Of a stretch of 64,000 nt of DNA, positions 9,971-17,516 are shown one piece after another. Location: assembly GCA_041398605.1 (NCBI GenBank), contig JAWKUK010000009.1, positions 124,001 to 188,000 on the forward strand, given 5' to 3'. The position numbers and the translations under genes are program-made. The stretch is from JAWKUK01 sp041398605. GTDB taxonomy: Bacteria > Planctomycetota > UBA1135 > GCA-002686595. The notes under the pieces are model-generated. The model was not told the origin of the DNA. It worked only from the letters and a program-made list of their open reading frames with translations, and did no database searches. Positions within the stretch are counted from its first letter, which is position 1. Each line of letters starts with the position of its first letter.

Positions 9971-11017
9971 CTACCGGAACGCGGACTGCACGAGCTCGCT
10001 CAGATACCGCGCCGGGACTTTGCCCGTGGCGACCAGCCGCACGCGCTCGATCTCGCCGAACGAGAACGTCCAAGCCCCGAACGGCACGTGGTTGAGCGTG
10101 CTGATCACCGGCAGCGGGGCCGACTGGGTGCGGTCCAAGCGATGCGCGAACAGCGTCCGCTCGAGGCCGTCGCTATAGACGAACTTGATCCAGTCCTCGT
10201 TCGGGCCCGCGGTCACTTGCTCGACCTCTTCGAGCTCGAAGCCTGGCGGGGGCAAGGACGGGACCCGCACGGGCGCGTTGACCTGCGCGGAGAGGTCACC
10301 TTGCGGGTCGAGGTCCAGCGCGACGACGTCGCGCTCGCGCAGGTTCATCCCCGTCACGTCACCGCCGAACTCAAACGTCTGGAACGCCACATCCCCGAAG
10401 AGCACGCCCGTCGTGTCGTACTCGCGCCACGCGAGGATGAACCCGGTGCGCGGCTCGACGTCGAACTCGAAGCGCAGGTCCACCGCCGCGAGCGCGACGA
10501 CTCGGCGGAGGTCGAGGCGCCAGCAATGCTGCCCGGCGACGACGACGTCGCGCGACAAGACGTCGACCCGCCAATTCGCGGCGAAGAGCGCCAGGTCCGT
10601 GATGTGGGGATCGCGCACGCGGTACCCGAAGAGTCCACGCTGCACGAGGTAGAGCGGCGCCAGCACGGGGTCAAGCTGCGGCGGCACCTGGGAGACGGAT
10701 GGGACCTCCACTGCGATGCGCCCCTGGCCGTCCGCGCCGACGTCCTCGATGAAGTCGTAGGTGTCACCGTTGCGATGGAGCTGCACCCGCCGTGTGCCGC
10801 GGAACGCCGTGTTGTACGGCGCGTCCACCATGCGATCGAAGAAGCTCGGGAGGGCGCTGCCCGCGCCCTGGACGACGATCCCGGCGGTGCCGAGCGCGCT
10901 TCGCTGCCCGGGCGTCGCCGCACCACCACCACACGCCGAGAGCGCTGTCGAAGCCAGCCCTGCCCAGGCCAGCCCCAGCCAAAAGCGTCGCCCAAGGCCC
11001 ACTCGCGCCGAGCTCAA
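9971..11017 (-). CDS. Lipoprotein, RseB/LolA-fold-like regulator in a sigma/anti-sigma operon
   Basis: 348 residues with a lipoprotein signal peptide ending in the lipobox LSAC (residues about 26-29). The mature part is rich in beta strands with repeated phrases such as VQLHRNGDTYDFIEDV, GQHCWRLDLRRVV and FEFDVEPRTGFILAWREYD. These resemble the LolA/RseB-type half-barrel, which reads out membrane or lipid state (established for RseB with RseA). The start overlaps the end of the anti-sigma gene by four bases (ATGA), which indicates translational coupling. Order on the minus strand is ECF sigma, anti-sigma, this lipoprotein, matching rpoE-rseA-rseB. The RseB assignment is inferred from order and fold pattern, not strong sequence identity. 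Confidence 0.6.
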   Translation of the reverse strand: MSSARVGLGRRFWLGLAWAGLASTALSACGGGAATPGQRSALGTAGIVVQGAGSALPSFFDRMVDAPYNTAFRGTRRVQLHRNGDTYDFIEDVGADGQGRIAVEVPSVSQVPPQLDPVLAPLYLVQRGLFGYRVRDPHITDLALFAANWRVDVLSRDVVVAGQHCWRLDLRRVVALAAVDLRFEFDVEPRTGFILAWREYDTTGVLFGDVAFQTFEFGGDVTGMNLRERDVVALDLDPQGDLSAQVNAPVRVPSLPPPGFELEEVEQVTAGPNEDWIKFVYSDGLERTLFAHRLDRTQSAPLPVISTLNHVPFGAWTFSFGEIERVRLVATGKVPARYLSELVQSAFR

Positions 11018-11856
11018 GAGTCACCCCCGAGCCATTCGCCAAACATGGCCGAGGCCAGCGCCCGCTCGGTGGACGCCAACGGGGCGTTCGCGAGGGACTT
11101 GTACTCGACGACCTCGAACGTCAGCGGCAATGGGGCCCGCTCATGGACGCGCACTTCGCCCAAGGACCCGCGGTACGCGCCACGGTCGGAATCCCCAATG
11201 AGGCCAGGGGCGAGCCCCCATCGGCCGAAGAGCGCCAACGCAGCGCACAGGGAAGCGCCCGCCAACAACCAGCTCCGAGCAGCAAAGGTCGAGCGGGGGC
11301 CCCCCTGCCGGTCGGACGACGCCTGAGTCCTTTGGACCGCGTCGCCGGACGACGTGACCCCACCGGAGGCCACCCCCAGGACCGGGTCCGCGAGTCGGTC
11401 TGCGAGCCCAGCCGGCGCCGAGAGGCGCGGCAGGCGCTCGAACATCATCCGCACGACCCCCTCCGATCCGTCGCCGACCTGGGCCTCGACTCTGGCGTCG
11501 AGCTCGCGCGGCGCTCGCAGCGGATCGATGCGTTCGATGACCAGCCGGTCCAAGACGGCGGGGGCGGGCACGCGCTCGAGTGCGGAGACTTGTCCCGCGG
11601 CGCGCGCCTCTCGCACGCCAGCTTGCAGCGCTGCGACGACAAAACCGTCGAGCGCCGGCGGCGCTTGACGTCGGGGGAGCGCGCTCAACGCGCGCGCCTG
11701 CCGGCGCAAGGCTTCGAACTCCGCGGCGCAGCTCGCGGCGGCTGCCGCGCCCTCCCGCGTCGCGATCTCAGCCACGAGCGCATCGACGACGCGGCCGTCG
11801 GCCGCCACGTGGGCAGCTTCGACGAGGATCTCGCGGCGATCGGGTGAGAGCGTCAT
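11014..11856 (-). CDS. Membrane-anchored anti-sigma factor (putative)
   Basis: 280 residues. The N-terminal 180 residues are Ala/Leu/Arg-rich, helical and cytoplasmic. One membrane segment follows at about residues 196-213 (SWLLAGASLCAALALFG), then a short periplasmic tail. This is the layout of anti-sigma factors that hold an ECF sigma at the membrane. It lies 99 bases downstream of an ECF sigma gene and overlaps the lipoprotein gene by four bases. The classic zinc HxxxCxxC anti-sigma motif was not found, so it would be a non-zinc type, or a helical scaffold with another role. The function is inferred from position and topology. Confidence 0.6.
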   Translation of the reverse strand: MTLSPDRREILVEAAHVAADGRVVDALVAEIATREGAAAAASCAAEFEALRRQARALSALPRRQAPPALDGFVVAALQAGVREARAAGQVSALERVPAPAVLDRLVIERIDPLRAPRELDARVEAQVGDGSEGVVRMMFERLPRLSAPAGLADRLADPVLGVASGGVTSSGDAVQRTQASSDRQGGPRSTFAARSWLLAGASLCAALALFGRWGLAPGLIGDSDRGAYRGSLGEVRVHERAPLPLTFEVVEYKSLANAPLASTERALASAMFGEWLGGDS

Positions 11857-11955
11857 GGCAGGATCAGAAGCAGAGCGATTCGGTCGGTGTCCGGAGCTAG
11901 GGAGGGAAACGGTCGTAACGAATGCAGATTCTCGCGCCCGAGCAGACGCCGAAGG

Positions 11956-12693
11956 TCAGCCGCGGGTTCCTCCGGAGTCACCGTTACGGCCATCGTTCGA
12001 GTCCGCGTCGCCGTGGGGTCCGACGTCACCGCCGGGTCCCAGGTCGCGCTCTGGGCGCAGCCCGGGGTAGCGCTGGTCGCCGAGGAAGTGCCGGTCGAGG
12101 ACCGGGGTCAGCTCGCGGTCAAGGGCCGAGTGCGCCCGCGAGAGCCGAGACTTGACCGTCCCGAGCGAGATCGCGAGGACGTCCGCGATCTCGTCGTACG
12201 TGAGGCCCTCGGTGTAGCGCAGCACCGTGATCGCGCGCATCTTGGGGCTGAGGCGATCGATCGCAGACTGGATGTCCGCCTCGAGCTCGTGCCGACTCGC
12301 GGCGGAGGTCGGTGCCTCGGTGTCCGTATCGACCAGCTCGACGCGGCTGGCCTCTGGGTCGTCGAGCCGCAGCGACTCGAGCGACGACATCGGACGCGCG
12401 ATCGCGCGGCGCTTGATGTCGATCGAAGCGTTCACCGCGATCCGATAGACCCAGCTCGAGAACTTGGACTCGAAGCGAAAGTCGGCCAGCTTGCGGTAAA
12501 GGATCCCGAAGGTCTCCTGGGACGCGTCCAGCGCGTCGGTCGCGTTCCCGGTGATTCGGAAACAGACGTTGTACACCCGGTCCTTGAACTCGTCGTAGAG
12601 CGTCCGAAAGGCACCATGGAACCCTTCCGCCGGGGCGGACTGACACGCGAGCACGAGGTCACGGTCAGGGTCATTGCGCGGAACGAGCGGCAT
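11956..12693 (-). CDS. ECF-family RNA polymerase sigma factor
   Basis: 246 residues from the ATG at 12693 (MPLVPRNDPDRDLVLAC). The same frame is open further upstream, but that part is Pro/Gly/Arg-rich and comes from a GC repeat, so the internal start is preferred. Region 2 contains FRTLYDEFKDRVYNVCFRIT and the core-binding DASQETFGILYRKL. Region 4 contains MRAITVLRYTEGLTYDEIAD and the recognition helix SLGTVKSRLSRAHSAL. The C-terminal 40 residues (GPGGDVGPHGDADSNDGRNG) are acidic and disordered and are not part of the usual ECF fold. It heads the operon with the anti-sigma and RseB-like genes and is probably autoregulated, as rpoE is. No clear Shine-Dalgarno sequence was seen. Confidence 0.88.
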   Translation of the reverse strand: MPLVPRNDPDRDLVLACQSAPAEGFHGAFRTLYDEFKDRVYNVCFRITGNATDALDASQETFGILYRKLADFRFESKFSSWVYRIAVNASIDIKRRAIARPMSSLESLRLDDPEASRVELVDTDTEAPTSAASRHELEADIQSAIDRLSPKMRAITVLRYTEGLTYDEIADVLAISLGTVKSRLSRAHSALDRELTPVLDRHFLGDQRYPGLRPERDLGPGGDVGPHGDADSNDGRNGDSGGTRG

Positions 12694-12780
12694 GTTCGGG
12701 GGAATGGACGAGGGCTGGGCGTCGGTGGGTTCCCGCTTTTCCGGCGCAGAGCAGCGATTGCAGCCACGCCGGCGGCCAGA

Positions 12781-12830
12781 GGGGCCCGCGGGGGGGCCCG
12801 CGGGGGGCCCGCGGGGGGCCCGCGGGGGGC
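12781..12830. repeat. 11-base GC tandem repeat upstream of the ECF sigma gene
   Basis: Four copies of the unit CCCGCGGGGGG occur at spacings of 12, 11 and 11 bases. Each copy contains a CCGCGG palindrome. It lies about 90-140 bases upstream of the sigma start, within its likely leader or promoter region. Confidence 0.85.
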
Positions 12831-12991
12831 GCGGCGCCGGGTCGCTCCAGCATAATTGCCCGGAGCGCGTCGGGGCGGATGGAACTCGGAGTGGGACGCG
12901 GCGCAGCGGGGTGGCAGGGCTCAGGGCCGACCAAAGGCGAGCGGGGCGCCTGAGCGCCCCACCTTTACGCCCCACGTTGACGCGCAGGCTC

Positions 12992-13939
12992 CTAACCGCC
13001 GAGGAGCACCGCGGGGTCGATCGTCTCGTAGCTGTTCCCGATGGACGCCGCGCAGTCCGACGGGCAGTACGTGTCCCACCCTGGGAGGCACGTCGCCGAC
13101 ACGACCTCGTGCACGACCTTCGCGCCGATCACACCGGTCACCGCAGAGTGCTGGTAGCAGATCTGACCCGCCAGCCAGTTGGAGGGGATGCTGCCAGGCC
13201 CGGTCGTCGGGATCGGCTGGCGGAGGCTGCCGCCGGGGACCGGCGTGCCCTGCTGCGAGGCAGACACTGGCCGCCGGATCAGGAGCGTGTTCTGCACCGA
13301 GTACAGGTCGACTTTGGCCGCCGACTGATACTGCAATGAGCCTTGGGCGCCAACGGCCACGAAGAACGTCGTCGCGCCAAACATATGCACGAGGACGGGG
13401 CTCATCTCGATGTCGATGGTCCGCACCTCGGCCCCGTTCCCGACCTCGACGCTGCGGATGTCCGCGAACGGGAGCAGTCGATGGAACGGCACGGACAGGA
13501 CGTTCCCGTTGGCGAGCGCGCCGACCCGCAGCACGGAGGTGTCGAAGTCGCCATTCTCCGAATAGAGCGCGAGGTGCAGCCGCAGCATGCCTCTCTCGCC
13601 GCGGGCCGTGATGCCAATGCGGAGCTCGCCGCTGGCCACCGCGGGCGGGATGCTCGCCACCTGCAGGGGATCGGATCCGCTGGCCAGCTCCTCGGCGTCC
13701 GTATACCCATCGCCGTCCGTGTCCGCGACGTACTGCGACGTGCCGAGCACGAACTCTTGAGCGTTCGGGAGGCCGTCTTCGTCGGTGTCGAACACGTCCT
13801 CGAAGGGCGCTGCATGGAGGGGCTCCGGCGTGAAGCGCGGCGCCAACAGCGCGACCGCGGTAGCGAGGACTACCGTGGGCGCCGCCAGCGAGCCAATGCT
13901 CCATCGGCGCGAGCCGCGTTCGATCGGGGGGGCCGTCAT
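12992..13939 (-). CDS. Secreted protein with calcium-binding thrombospondin-type-3-like repeats
   Basis: 315 residues with a signal sequence (about residues 16-43, ending PEPLHA). Directly after it come two acidic loops, DTDEDGLPNAQEF and DTDGDGYTDAEEL, which match the DxDxDG Ca2+-binding loops of thrombospondin type 3 repeats. The rest is beta-rich with six cysteines near the C-terminus (CYQHS, ATCLPGWDTYCPSDCAASIG) that could pair in the oxidising periplasm or outside the cell. It is probably a surface or secreted structural protein; no catalytic motif was recognised. It is a single gene, with the tRNA-Arg on the other strand upstream. Confidence 0.75.
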   Translation of the reverse strand: MTAPPIERGSRRWSIGSLAAPTVVLATAVALLAPRFTPEPLHAAPFEDVFDTDEDGLPNAQEFVLGTSQYVADTDGDGYTDAEELASGSDPLQVASIPPAVASGELRIGITARGERGMLRLHLALYSENGDFDTSVLRVGALANGNVLSVPFHRLLPFADIRSVEVGNGAEVRTIDIEMSPVLVHMFGATTFFVAVGAQGSLQYQSAAKVDLYSVQNTLLIRRPVSASQQGTPVPGGSLRQPIPTTGPGSIPSNWLAGQICYQHSAVTGVIGAKVVHEVVSATCLPGWDTYCPSDCAASIGNSYETIDPAVLLGG

Positions 13940-14138
13940 CGAGACCTCCGGGGGGTATCGTGGGGGAAACTCTGCCTGGTCAAGGTCAGGTATAAGGTCT
14001 GATCCGTCAAGTTACGCGGCGGACCGTCGCAGAACCGGGATTCTGGTCGTGACGCCTCGGATGGCGAGGTATCGCGCCACCACCAAGACGTCGCATGGCG
14101 CCGCACCGGCCCGGTTGCTATCCTCCCCGCCCCTCAAT

Positions 14139-14215
14139 GCGCCCGTAGCTCAGCTGGATAGAGCGTTCGCCTCCGGAGCGAAAGGTCACAGGTTCGAATC
14201 CTGTCGGGCGCACCA
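14139..14215 (+). tRNA. tRNA-Arg (anticodon CCG)
   Basis: Complete cloverleaf. The acceptor arms GCGCCCG and CGGGCGC pair perfectly, the D-arm is GCTCAGCTGGATAGAGC, and the anticodon stem TTCGC/GCGAA encloses the loop CTCCGGA with anticodon CCG. The T-arm is CAGGTTCGAATCCTG. The CCA end is encoded in the DNA. It reads CGG codons, which are frequent in this GC-rich genome. Confidence 0.96.
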
Positions 14216-14265
14216 CCTGCGAGGTCCGGGCGAAGTCTCGCCCCCGCGCCGGCGGCCGGCTCAGC

Positions 14266-15546
14266 TCAGTCGTCCTGCCTGAGCTCGGGCCAGGTGACGA
14301 GCTCCGCGGCGACCGCCCGGGCAGCCAGCGCCTGACCCGTCGCGTTCCAATGCGGGTCATCCCCGCCGACGAACAGGGCGCTCGGGTCGGCGTAGGCGGC
14401 CATGACCTGCGAGACGTCGATCACCCGCACGCCGGCCGCGACTGCGGCCTCACGGTGCAGCGCAGGCAACGTGCCCCGCTGGTAGCCGGGATGGGACTCA
14501 GGCGTGATCGTCACGAGGAGGCCCGGCACGAGGTCGGGGGCGGCCGGCGTGATGACGACGCCGAAGGGCACCCCCCGCGCGCGGGTCAACCCGTCCAACG
14601 CGCGCAGGATGGCGGTCAAGAGCGCCACCTCGTCGCGCGCGACGCGCCCCTGTGGCGCGAGCGCCTGGACGGAGTCGTAGATGTCCTCGAAGAGCCACCC
14701 CACGGTGAGGTCGCCGTCGATGAAGTGCTCACGGTGTTGTGCGGTGAGGAGCTCGTCGTAGAGCGAGAGGAGCGACGGGTCCGCCGGGGGCGGCCACGCT
14801 GTGTGCGCGCGGCGCTCCCGGCCGAACGCCCAGAGCCGCCGAAGCGCGGGCTGCAACGCGCGGTCACGGCGCTCGGCGAAGTCGCGCAGAATGTGCGGCG
14901 CGAGGCGCGCGCGCTGCTGGATCAACCGCCCGTCGGGAGCGCGACGAAACAGCTTGTTCCGCGCGAGATCGCCGAGGTCATTGGCCGCGCAGAGCACGAG
15001 CAAGACGGCGTCGGGAGCGACGTCGTCGATGCAACGCCGCGCCAGCAACAGGGCCTGGTCGGGGCCATAACCCGAGCGGCCGGCGTTCACACACTCGATG
15101 CCGCGCGCGCTGCCCGCGCGCCGGAGCTCGGGGTCGTCCCCGCCGCCGCCGTGCGCCTCCTCGTTGACCCTCCGCGCGGCGAACTCCAGGTCGAGCCGCC
15201 GTACAAACGTCGCCTCGTACGGCACGTTCTCCGCCATGACGTACGAGTCGCCGAGCACGAGCAGCCGCGGCCGCCCCGAGCGCGACTCGAGCTCGGGGCC
15301 GCGGAACCCGCGCGAGTTGGTCTCGATCCAAACTCGCGCAGCGTCGCCGGCCCGCACTGCGCCGGGCGGCATCGCCTGAATGCGCCGCGCGCGCGGCAGC
15401 GCGTCGTGCAGCAGCTCGTCGTCCACGGCGTAGATCACGCCGTTCACGGGCAGGTAACGCCCGACCATCAGCTCAGCGGCGACGAGCGTCACCGCCAGCG
15501 AACCCAGGAACGCGCCGAGCCGGCGCGCGAGGCCACGCACGCGCAT
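14266..15546 (-). CDS. SGNH/GDSL-like hydrolase, membrane-anchored (AlgX-like)
   Basis: 426 residues. One N-terminal membrane segment (LGAFLGSLAVTLVAAELMVG) anchors a periplasmic SGNH-fold domain. All blocks are visible: block I LLVLGDSYVMAENV (Ser nucleophile), block II with Gly in NAGRSGYGPDQ, block III with Asn in LCAANDLGDL, and block V GGDDPHWNATGQALAARAV with the catalytic Asp-His pair. Such proteins hydrolyse esters or acetylate exported polysaccharides. It stands alone, about 5 kb from the MBOAT/AlgJ-like pair. The stop lies 50 bases from the tRNA-Arg, and its start lies close after the upstream aldo/keto reductase (five-base gap), so the two may be co-transcribed. The substrate is unknown. 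Confidence 0.85.
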   Translation of the reverse strand: MRVRGLARRLGAFLGSLAVTLVAAELMVGRYLPVNGVIYAVDDELLHDALPRARRIQAMPPGAVRAGDAARVWIETNSRGFRGPELESRSGRPRLLVLGDSYVMAENVPYEATFVRRLDLEFAARRVNEEAHGGGGDDPELRRAGSARGIECVNAGRSGYGPDQALLLARRCIDDVAPDAVLLVLCAANDLGDLARNKLFRRAPDGRLIQQRARLAPHILRDFAERRDRALQPALRRLWAFGRERRAHTAWPPPADPSLLSLYDELLTAQHREHFIDGDLTVGWLFEDIYDSVQALAPQGRVARDEVALLTAILRALDGLTRARGVPFGVVITPAAPDLVPGLLVTITPESHPGYQRGTLPALHREAAVAAGVRVIDVSQVMAAYADPSALFVGGDDPHWNATGQALAARAVAAELVTWPELRQDD

Positions 15547-15551
15547 CGGAC

Positions 15552-16490
15552 TCAGGTGCGCGGGAACAAGAGGGCCAGCTGCGCGGCGACCTCATCGCTC
15601 AAGGCGACGTCGACCGCGCCGAGGTTCTCTTGCATCTGGGCGGCGCACGTCGCGCCCGTGATGACGCTCGTGATGCCGTCCTGGCGCAGCACCCACCCGA
15701 GCGCGAGCTGCGCCGGGGTCACGCCCAGCTCGCGCGCAACGGTCGAGAATTGCCTCAAGCGCGCCAGGTTGGCCTCGCTCAGGCGGTCCTTGAGCCACTC
15801 CGTCTTCGCGCCGCGGCTCTCTTCGGGGACGCCATTGTCATACTTGCCGGTCAGCGCGCCGCCCGCGAGCGGGCTCCAACACACGACGCCCAGGCCGAGG
15901 TCGCGGCACGTCGGCAGCACCTCGGCTTCGATGTCGCGCTTCATCAAGGAGTACTCAGGCTGCTCGACGCGACACGCGTAGAGGTTCTTCACCGTCGCGA
16001 GGTCGTGCGCGCGGCGCAAGAGCTCGGCCGGCCAGACACTGGTCCCCCAGTACAGCACCTTGCCTTGGTGCACGAGGTCGTCCATCGCGCGCGCGGTCTC
16101 CTCGAGCGGCGTCGACGGGTCCGAGCGGTGGCAGAAGTAGAGGTCCAAATAGTCGGTCCCGAGGCGCCGGAGCGAGCGCTCGCAGCTCTCCATGATGTGC
16201 TTGCGCGACAGCCCACGATCGTTCATGTCGTCGCTCATGCGGAAGAACACCTTGCTCGAGAGCACGACGTTGCGCCGCTTCACCGCGTGCAGCGCCTTCC
16301 GCGCAGCCTTCTCGGCCTTGCCGTGCGAATAGACGTCCGCGAGGTCGATGAAGTTCACGCCGCCGTCGAGGGCCGTGTGCAGCACCTTCTTGGTGTCGCG
16401 GTCGTCGATGCTGCCACCGAACGTCAACCATCCACCGATCGAAACGACGCTCAGCTCGAGGCCGCTCTCCCCCATCTTCCGATATTGCAT
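15552..16490 (-). CDS. Aldo/keto reductase, Kv-beta-like subfamily
   Basis: 312 residues. The start at 16490 (MQYRKMGESGLELSVVSIGG) is fixed by a strong AAGGAG Shine-Dalgarno site eight bases upstream; an upstream extension of the frame is rejected. A TIM-barrel NADPH-dependent oxidoreductase is indicated by DGGVNFIDLADVYSHGKAE (catalytic Asp and Tyr), VLSSKVFF (catalytic Lys), the YFCHRSD strand (His), and the cofactor-binding region with SPLAGGALTGKY and SVITGA. These bacterial relatives of the Kv-channel beta subunit reduce small aldehydes. The gene is divergent from mntR across a 95-base gap and runs into the SGNH gene. The physiological substrate cannot be read from sequence. Confidence 0.9.
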   Translation of the reverse strand: MQYRKMGESGLELSVVSIGGWLTFGGSIDDRDTKKVLHTALDGGVNFIDLADVYSHGKAEKAARKALHAVKRRNVVLSSKVFFRMSDDMNDRGLSRKHIMESCERSLRRLGTDYLDLYFCHRSDPSTPLEETARAMDDLVHQGKVLYWGTSVWPAELLRRAHDLATVKNLYACRVEQPEYSLMKRDIEAEVLPTCRDLGLGVVCWSPLAGGALTGKYDNGVPEESRGAKTEWLKDRLSEANLARLRQFSTVARELGVTPAQLALGWVLRQDGITSVITGATCAAQMQENLGAVDVALSDEVAAQLALLFPRT

Positions 16491-16585
16491 GCGTGCTCCT
16501 TCTTGTGCCAGCCCGGTCGAGTCGCGGCGCGATCGAGGCGTGCGGGTGGCCGTTGAGGTTACCGCCGGGGTACGCTCTCGGGTCG

Positions 16586-17452
16586 ATGGCACCCTCAGAA
16601 GGCACCACCGATGACGCTCCCCCCGAGGAGCGCGGCCGCTTTGCGGAGGTCCGGCGCGCCAACCGCTCCGAGACCGCTGAGGACTATGTCGAGGCCATCG
16701 CGGACCTCGTCGCCGCGCGCGGTGAAGCGCGTGTGAAGGACCTGGTCGAGACATTCGGCGTCAGCCACGTGACGGTCAGTCGCACCGTCGATCGGCTCAT
16801 GCGGGACGGCTTGTGCGTGACCGAGCCGTACCGCTCCATCGAGCTCACGCCGGCCGGCGACGCGATGGCGGCGCGGAGCCAAGCGCGTCACCTCAGCGTG
16901 CTGCGCTTCCTCCTCGCCCTCGGCGTCGCGCCCGAGGTGGCGCGCCTCGATGCCGAGGGCGTCGAGCACCACGTCAGCGACGTGACGGTGAAGGCGTTCG
17001 ACCACTTCGCGGACGCGCGCGGGGTCGCGGCGGAGATCGAGGAAGCGCCGCCCGACCCCGAGCGCTTCCGCCGGGTCCGCGAGAGCCACGCGATGGAGAC
17101 AGCAGAGGACTACGTCGAAGCGATCGCGGACCTCATCGGCGCGACCGGCGAGGCGCGGGTTGTGGAGCTCGCGCGCATCTTCGGGGTCAGCCACGTCACC
17201 GTGAGCCGGACGGTCGGCCGGCTGCAAACGAACGGCCTCGTGACGACCGAGCCCTACCGGCCCATCGAGCTCACCGAGCTCGGCCAACGTCTGGCCGCGG
17301 AGTCGAAGCGCCGCCACCAGATCGTGCTCGATTTCTTGCTCTCGCTCGGCATCCCGTCCGAGACCGCCCACCTCGACGCCGAGGGCATGGAGCACCACGT
17401 CAGCGCCGCCACGCTGGCGTGCCTCGCGGCCCTCACGCCCGGACACCCCTGA
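16586..17452 (+). CDS. mntR: Tandem (single-chain) MntR, manganese-responsive DtxR-family repressor
   Basis: 288 residues made of two full MntR modules, about residues 15-145 and 160-288. Each has the N-terminal motif (RSETAEDYVEAIADL; HAMETAEDYVEAIADL), a winged helix-turn-helix (GVSHVTVSRTVDRL; GVSHVTVSRTVGRL) and a dimerisation/metal part. The residues equivalent to B. subtilis MntR Asp8, Glu11, His77, Glu99, Glu102 and His103 are kept in both halves (EDYVE, RH, EGVEHH and EDYVE, RRH, EGMEHH), so both should bind Mn2+. Ordinary MntR is about 150 residues and acts as a homodimer; here the dimer appears covalently joined. The likely target is the Mn ABC operon at 24150, whose promoter has an MntR-like palindrome. 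The start at the ATG at 16586 is preferred over an upstream frame extension that lacks homology. Confidence 0.9.
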   Translation: MAPSEGTTDDAPPEERGRFAEVRRANRSETAEDYVEAIADLVAARGEARVKDLVETFGVSHVTVSRTVDRLMRDGLCVTEPYRSIELTPAGDAMAARSQARHLSVLRFLLALGVAPEVARLDAEGVEHHVSDVTVKAFDHFADARGVAAEIEEAPPDPERFRRVRESHAMETAEDYVEAIADLIGATGEARVVELARIFGVSHVTVSRTVGRLQTNGLVTTEPYRPIELTELGQRLAAESKRRHQIVLDFLLSLGIPSETAHLDAEGMEHHVSAATLACLAALTPGHP

Positions 17453-17516
17453 CGCCCGGACACTAGGACACCCGGACACCCTGCCCACGGTCGGGGCCGC
17501 TGAGCGACCTTCCAGC

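Noticed and set aside
8798..11326. Plus-strand open frame of 842 codons
   Set aside because: It runs antisense across the MBOAT, hypothetical and lipoprotein genes, which have coherent proteins; composition is low-complexity.
12694..12975. Upstream extension of the ECF sigma by 94 residues
   Set aside because: The extension is Pro/Gly/Arg-rich, comes partly from the 11-base repeat and matches no sigma region.
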